In this document: positions 7,051-10,829 of the stretch, one piece after another
Layout of the letters: each line of letters opens with the position of its first letter
How positions within the stretch are numbered: position 1 is the first letter of the stretch
Assembly (NCBI GenBank): GCA_019693395.1
Contig: JAAMXP010000535.1
Span: forward strand, 28,533-39,361
Direction of reading: 5' to 3'
DNA from: Ettlia oleoabundans
Lineage: Eukaryota > Chlorophyta > Chlorophyceae > Chlamydomonadales
Length of the DNA stretch: 10,829 nucleotides
Translations under genes and position numbers: made by a program
The notes under the pieces: model-generated
What the model saw: the letters and a program-made list of their open reading frames with translations, nothing else
What the model was told of the DNA's origin: nothing
Database searches by the model: none

Positions 7051-8613
7051 GCTGCTGCCGCTGCTTTCTTCCCAGGGCTCGCCTATTGCCACGTCAGCAG
7101 GCAGCCGGATCCAGGCTGCAAAGGGGAGCGGGGCAAGCGTCTCTTGTGAGTTTGACCCCATGTTGGTCAGCAGCGGGAATCAAGCAGTTGCTGCAAGTAC
7201 ATCCGCACCCGCACATCTGTGCTGCACATCAGTACTGCACAACTGCATTGAAGTGGGAAAGGGCGGTGCTAAGTGGCCCAGCTGCCGCCTCTTTGCCCCT
7301 CTGCTCCTGGTCCAACCAAGCAACCACCAAGGTGCATCACCAGACCATGGCTGCCGTCCCAAAACAGCCCCCAGCCGCACTGAAAAGCAGCCTTCAGGCA
7401 GTACCTCAAGCCATTGCTGCTCTGCAACTATACCCACAACACTCCTCTCACCCCGGACGCGCTTGCTTCCACAAAACACCACCACCACCATCCCAGCTTG
7501 TGACCCCTATAGTAAACCCCAAAAACCACCCACCTAGGTCCACCGGCCTGTCCCAGCTGGTGGTCTGTGTCTCCTGGTTGAAGTAGTAGACCCGCTGCTG
7601 CTCCTCGCTCCACAGCTCAACCCACAGGTACCGGTAGTCCTGCGGTACACAGCGGCGGTACACGTAGGCGGTGAGGCAGTACAGGTGGTGCAGTGAGGCA
7701 GACAGGGAAAGCAGATGGCAGAACGATAATGCTGGTGCAGGCGGCGTTTTGCAATGAGCCCTGCCTGCAAACTCGCTCATTGACAAATGGCTGACAAGCA
7801 ATCTCTATCTCACAACATAACCGCTCAAAAAAAGACTTCAACCCAGCACCTGCTCACTCACAATGTTTACGGGTCCAGGCCCCGGGTCATCCTGCCACTG
7901 GCCCTCCGCACTGACCCAGTGTCGCACGCCGTTCTCGTCAATATACGGCGCCCCACCGGGGTCCTCCTGCTGGCGCCGCCCCGTCAGCGTGTTGTAGTAG
8001 GTCCAGCTGCAGTGAATGAAGCGGCATGAAGGGCTGCTTGTTGGGATTTGTGCGATGTGAAGGGGGCCAGTTGGGCAGCGGGCACTTGACGTTTAAAGGA
8101 AAATGGGCCAGCTGCCGTGATAAAAAGCAGTACATTAGCGAAACTTTGTTCTAGAAGGGTGCAATGTGCAGGTCAACACAGGCGGCAGAGCTATGAGTCC
8201 AGTGAAGGCCCAGCTGTGGCGCTTTGACCAGGATAGGAGCGGCGGGGATGGCAGCAAGAGAAGGGAGAGGTAGGCTGCAATGCGAAGGAGAGCGACACTC
8301 CGTGGGGCTGCAAAGAAAGCAAGTGGGCAGCCGAAGGGCGGGTACCAGGCAGGTAGAAGCATGGTCTTCACTTATGGTGGGCCCTATCAAGTGTATGAAG
8401 AAAGTTTTGTTGGTGAAAGGTGAACAGTGAAGGTGTGGGGGCATCTGCAGGCACAGCTCACCGGGTATGCACAGGCGGTAGCTTCGCTGGTGGCAGCGCC
8501 TGCTCGGGCTCAAGGTCCGACTGCTTTTGCACCTCTTCCGCCGCTGGCAGACGGCCGAATAGGACGCAGGCCAGCAGCAGCCTGAGGGCCAGCAGGCAGA
8601 GATGGCGCGACAT
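6760..8613 (-). CDS. Signal-peptide protein with two WW-type domains and Ser-rich tail
   Basis: Four minus-strand exons: 8613-8462, 8006-7862, 7639-7534 and 7115-6760, 252 residues. The junctions are phase 2, 0 and 1 and every one restores the frame; donors are GTGAGC, GTGAGT and GTGGGT, acceptors end in CAG. Exon 1 starts MSRHLCLLALRLLLACVLFG, a good signal peptide or membrane anchor, with likely cleavage near LPA-AEE; an in-frame TAG lies upstream of this ATG. Residues 52-67 (WTYYNTLTGRRQQEDP) align without gaps to the core of a WW domain but have Gln where the second Trp should be. Residues 105-131 form a canonical WW domain: W105, YYFN at 117-120, W128 and P131. WW domains bind proline-rich or phospho-Ser/Thr-Pro ligands. 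From about 145 on the tail is dominated by Ser, Gly, Ala and acidic residues, including ten consecutive Ser. The partner and pathway are unknown. Confidence 0.8.
7018..7047 (-). repeat. (AGC)10 coding poly-serine run
   Basis: Ten perfect GCT units on the plus strand read as ten AGC serine codons in the last exon of the WW-domain gene. Neighbouring interrupted GCT/GCC tracts at about 6805-6840 and 6950-7000 encode further Ser/Gly runs. On the opposite strand the same DNA gives a spurious leucine-rich frame. Confidence 0.9.
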
Positions 8614-8906
8614 GGGGCTGGAGCAAATGAGTGCCGGGCTCGCCTCCTAAAGCAGTGGTTCAGGCCCTTGAAGCAACGTGAGGTGAATGCAGCGATGGTC
8701 TTCCAGCACCGCTGCTGCGCGTGACGAGCTTGGCGCACTGTCTCATGCGCCGACCGTGTCTCGGCCGGCGCTCTCACCTCCTGTTTCGACTCTGCATGCA
8801 TTCACTTGCACTTCAGTCAACAAGACAACGCTTACAAGACTCCCCCATTAGCAAGCGCCGTCACCCTTTCCCACCCTGCCCACGGCACTGTCCTAAAGCA
8901 TATAAG
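8614..8906. promoter_or_regulatory. Divergent promoter region
   Basis: Only 293 bp separate the start codon of the WW-domain gene (minus) from that of the CP12-like/EF-hand gene (plus), so both promoters and both 5' leaders must fit here or overlap the coding starts. A TATAAG at 8901-8906 abuts the second ATG; if it were a TATA box, transcription would start downstream and the true start codon would be later. No other recognised element was found. Confidence 0.5.
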
Positions 8907-10590
8907 ATGTTGACAATGCAATTATGCACGGTATATACGGGCGCCGGGCCCGTTGCGGCACTTTCACACGTTGCCCGACGTACTCCGCGACAGGTGCGTG
9001 CAATCACCTGTTACGAACGATTGCAGCTGTTTGCATTGCCCCAAACCGTGATTTGCCGCCGCCTGACGTAGGGTTGGCGCTCCCCCATGCAGCTATTGCA
9101 GGTCGGCGTTCGCTCCTCGGCGCCAGACCGATCTGCCGCCAGCCACTCTAATCGCCTGCAGCACATGGATAGCATTCTGCACCACCCCTGGCACGACCTA
9201 GACCTCGCTGAGACGGAGCTCAGCAGCCACTGCGCCCGCCTGGGGCCAGATGATGCCCCCGAGAAGTGCTGGCAGGTGCGATGTACCCTCCGTTCCGCTT
9301 TCTGTGGGAGGGGCATCTAAAAGGCCACATGAGGATGCTGACCCCCTGTCTCCAGCTTGCGAATCCAGCTTGCGAAGAAGTGACTGCTCCGCAAGCTAGC
9401 TACAAACATGCTGTTTTTTTTATATCGGTGTGTCGAGATGCAGCAGCCATGCACCACCAGACCATCGAGTGCGGACGGTGGCTGGTACCCTCCTCCATTG
9501 CTGTTCCTCCTTTCCTTCCCAGCCCAGGCCTATTCCTTCCTGGAGCGCAAGCGCGAGCAGGCCAAGGTGGCGTGCGACCGCGGCGACGCAGCGGAGTGCG
9601 CCGAGCTGGAGCGGCTGAACGACATGGCGCACCAGTTGCTGAGCACCGGCAGCGTGAGTGGGAGAAGCTTGCATGGAGCTGCTGGTCACCACTTGATGCA
9701 CGAGTTACCAGAGGGGCTTGGAATGTGTGTTGTGGGAGGATGGCTTGAGAGGCGGGGCAGGGGCAGGGGCTGGCCATTATGGTGGTGGTCTTGTGGGGGA
9801 AGATGTGGTGCACCAGGCTGCTACTGGGAGGCAGCGTGAGTGGGTGCCAATGCGTCCATGAGTGTGTGAGTTGCTGCGGTGCACATGGGTACATCATTTG
9901 CAGGGGACAAGCAGTATGATCGTAGCACAGAAATCCTTGCCACACTATGCGACCTGGATGCAGTGCCCAATGGCCCCACCCCTTGCCAAGATCATCGTCT
10001 GTCGTTGTTGCAGGTTGAGGACTTGGTTGCCACCTTTGCCTCTCTCGCACACGTGGAAGAGACGCGAGCAACACGGGCCGCCCAGCAACAACAGCAGCAG
10101 GCGTCGCCTGCTGCACAGCAAGTCGCGGCAGGAGGAGCAGCAGCGGGGCAGGGCTCGCCCGGTTCTGGACCGGCTTCATCCACCGCCGCTGCTGCCCCTG
10201 ATCCTGTGCACGTCTTGTTCTGCAAGCTGGACAGCGACGGTGACGGCAGGTGAGGGGAAACACAGGAACGCATTGGGGCCACTTGCTCCTCCGGGGGGCT
10301 GCAGGCTGCGGGCTGGCGCTTCTAACGCTGCTGCTGGTTGCTGGCGGGCGCATGTATGCCTGTGCCACGGCAACCATGCAGCCGGAGGTTTATCAGATCA
10401 TTGAGTGCCTTATATGCCGCTGATCTTACCCTGCTTCAAACCCTGCCAACCATCTGTCCCTACCCCACACCTCTCCGTTGCCATGTGGTGCAGGCTGACG
10501 CTGGCAGAGCTGCGGCAGGGCATGAAGCTGCTGGGGGAGGAATTAGACGGACAAACGGTGAACTCTTTCTTTCTTTCACTTCTTTGTTAA
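8907..10590 (+). CDS. Probable chloroplast protein with CP12-like cysteine module and EF-hand
   Basis: Exons: 8907-8993, 9102-9275, 9528-9653, 9915-10249 and 10494-10590, about 272 residues. Junctions are phase 0, 0, 0 and 2. Residues 1-40 (MLTMQLCTVYTGAG, then VARRTPRQVGVRSSAP) are rich in Ala, Ser, Arg and lack acids, like an algal chloroplast transit peptide. C73 and C85 (C-x11-C) are followed by a helical stretch and C103 and C111 (VACDRGDAAEC, C-x7-C). The second pair and its surroundings resemble the N-terminal cysteine module of CP12, the redox-controlled linker of GAPDH and PRK, though the following AWDxVEEL block is absent. After a Gln/Ala/Gly linker comes a perfect EF-hand loop, D235-S-D-G-D-G-R-L-T-L-A-E246, with its codon 241 split by the last intron. 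Uncertain points: the acceptor of exon 4 (an earlier CAG at 9901-9903 gives another frame), a possible 51-nt in-frame intron 9963-10013, and the 3' end, which may splice on. A twin-CxnC (CHCH-like) hairpin is an alternative reading of the four cysteines. Confidence 0.62.
9351..9397. repeat. 13-bp tandem duplication plus inverted copy, in an intron
   Basis: TCCAGCTTGCGAA occurs at 9351-9363 and immediately again at 9364-9376. Its core AGCTTGCG (9367-9374) is matched by the reverse complement CGCAAGCT at 9390-9397, so the RNA could fold into either of two alternative stems. It lies in the intron between the two cysteine-pair exons of the EF-hand gene. Confidence 0.8.
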
Positions 10591-10829
10591 AATTGCAGGT
10601 AGGGTATCAGTGCCGATAAACCTTGTTCTTACTGGCATTGACAGGCCCGCCATTGCTCATACTTGCCAACATGGAACTTGCATTTATGGCCCGGCCCCCT
10701 ATCCTTCACCTTTCCACTTACCTCGCATTCTTGCAGCTATTGCCACCATATCCACCCATCCAGTGAAGTGCACCCACCTGATTTTGAAACAACGTGCACA
10801 CAGCACACCACACCACACGCCCCCCGCGC
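10591..10829. other. No gene seen at right edge
   Basis: Short stretch after the last supported exon of the EF-hand gene. A strong pyrimidine-rich tract followed by TTGCAG ends at 10598 and looks like a splice acceptor, and further CAG acceptors follow near 10645 and 10736, so another exon could lie here or beyond the window. No convincing coding stretch was found. Confidence 0.4.

Noticed and set aside
6563..7537. Long plus-strand frame with leucine-rich, membrane-like stretches
   Set aside because: It is the antisense of the serine-rich last exon of the WW-domain gene. The poly-Leu runs come from GCT/CTG repeats that encode Ser on the real strand, and the frame ignores that gene's splice sites.
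8151..8801. 216-codon minus-strand frame covering the first exon of the WW gene in another frame
   Set aside because: It is incompatible with the signal-peptide frame, which joins by phase to both WW exons, and its composition is Cys/Arg/Ser-rich without pattern.
9400..10377. 325-codon minus-strand frame
   Set aside because: It lies opposite the exons of the EF-hand gene and has low-complexity, Pro/Arg/His-rich content with no domain; it is a GC-driven shadow frame.
1..10829. CRISPR arrays, tRNA or rRNA genes
   Set aside because: No regularly spaced repeat array, tRNA cloverleaf or conserved rRNA segment was recognised on either strand by eye.

Overview
The window reads as nuclear DNA of a green alga, most likely a chlorophyte of the Chlorophyceae type. 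Reasons: it holds a plant/algal tocopherol cyclase gene split by four spliceosomal introns; other genes have chloroplast-transit-like or signal-peptide-like first exons; introns are mostly 100-450 nt with GTGAG/GTGGG-type donors and TGCAG acceptors; coding DNA is GC-rich and there are many CAG/CTG and CCTG short repeats. Nothing looks bacterial (no operons or Shine-Dalgarno-led gene strings). I cannot name the species.

Layout. 1-336 (-): an open frame running off the left edge that looks like a coiled-coil protein exon (tentative). 337-1155: no gene I can resolve. 1156-1853 (+): the last three exons of a coiled-coil protein of unknown function. 1854-3746: mostly non-coding, with several small hairpins, a short duplication and a possible reverse-transcriptase relic. 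3748-5832 (+): tocopherol cyclase (VTE1), five exon-intron junction pairs fully resolved, 447 codons before the stop. 5833-6759: convergent 3' intergenic DNA with a compact cluster of direct and inverted repeats. 6760-8613 (-): a four-exon gene for a protein with a signal peptide, one degenerate and one canonical WW domain, and a serine-rich tail. 8614-8906: short divergent promoter region. 8907-10590 (+): a gene for a probable chloroplast protein with two cysteine pairs (the second resembling the N-terminal module of CP12) and a C-terminal EF-hand. 10591-10829: no gene seen.

Functional links. VTE1 is a plastid enzyme and the CP12-like/EF-hand protein is probably plastidic, but nothing in the sequence shows that neighbouring genes work together. 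The most noteworthy items are the CP12-like plus EF-hand combination, which would couple a redox-type dicysteine module to calcium binding, and the WW-domain protein that carries a signal peptide, unusual for a domain normally found in cytosol or nucleus. Their gene models rest on splice phases that match across every junction, plus recognisable domains. No transcript data were available, so 5' exons of VTE1 and of the first coiled-coil gene remain undetermined.
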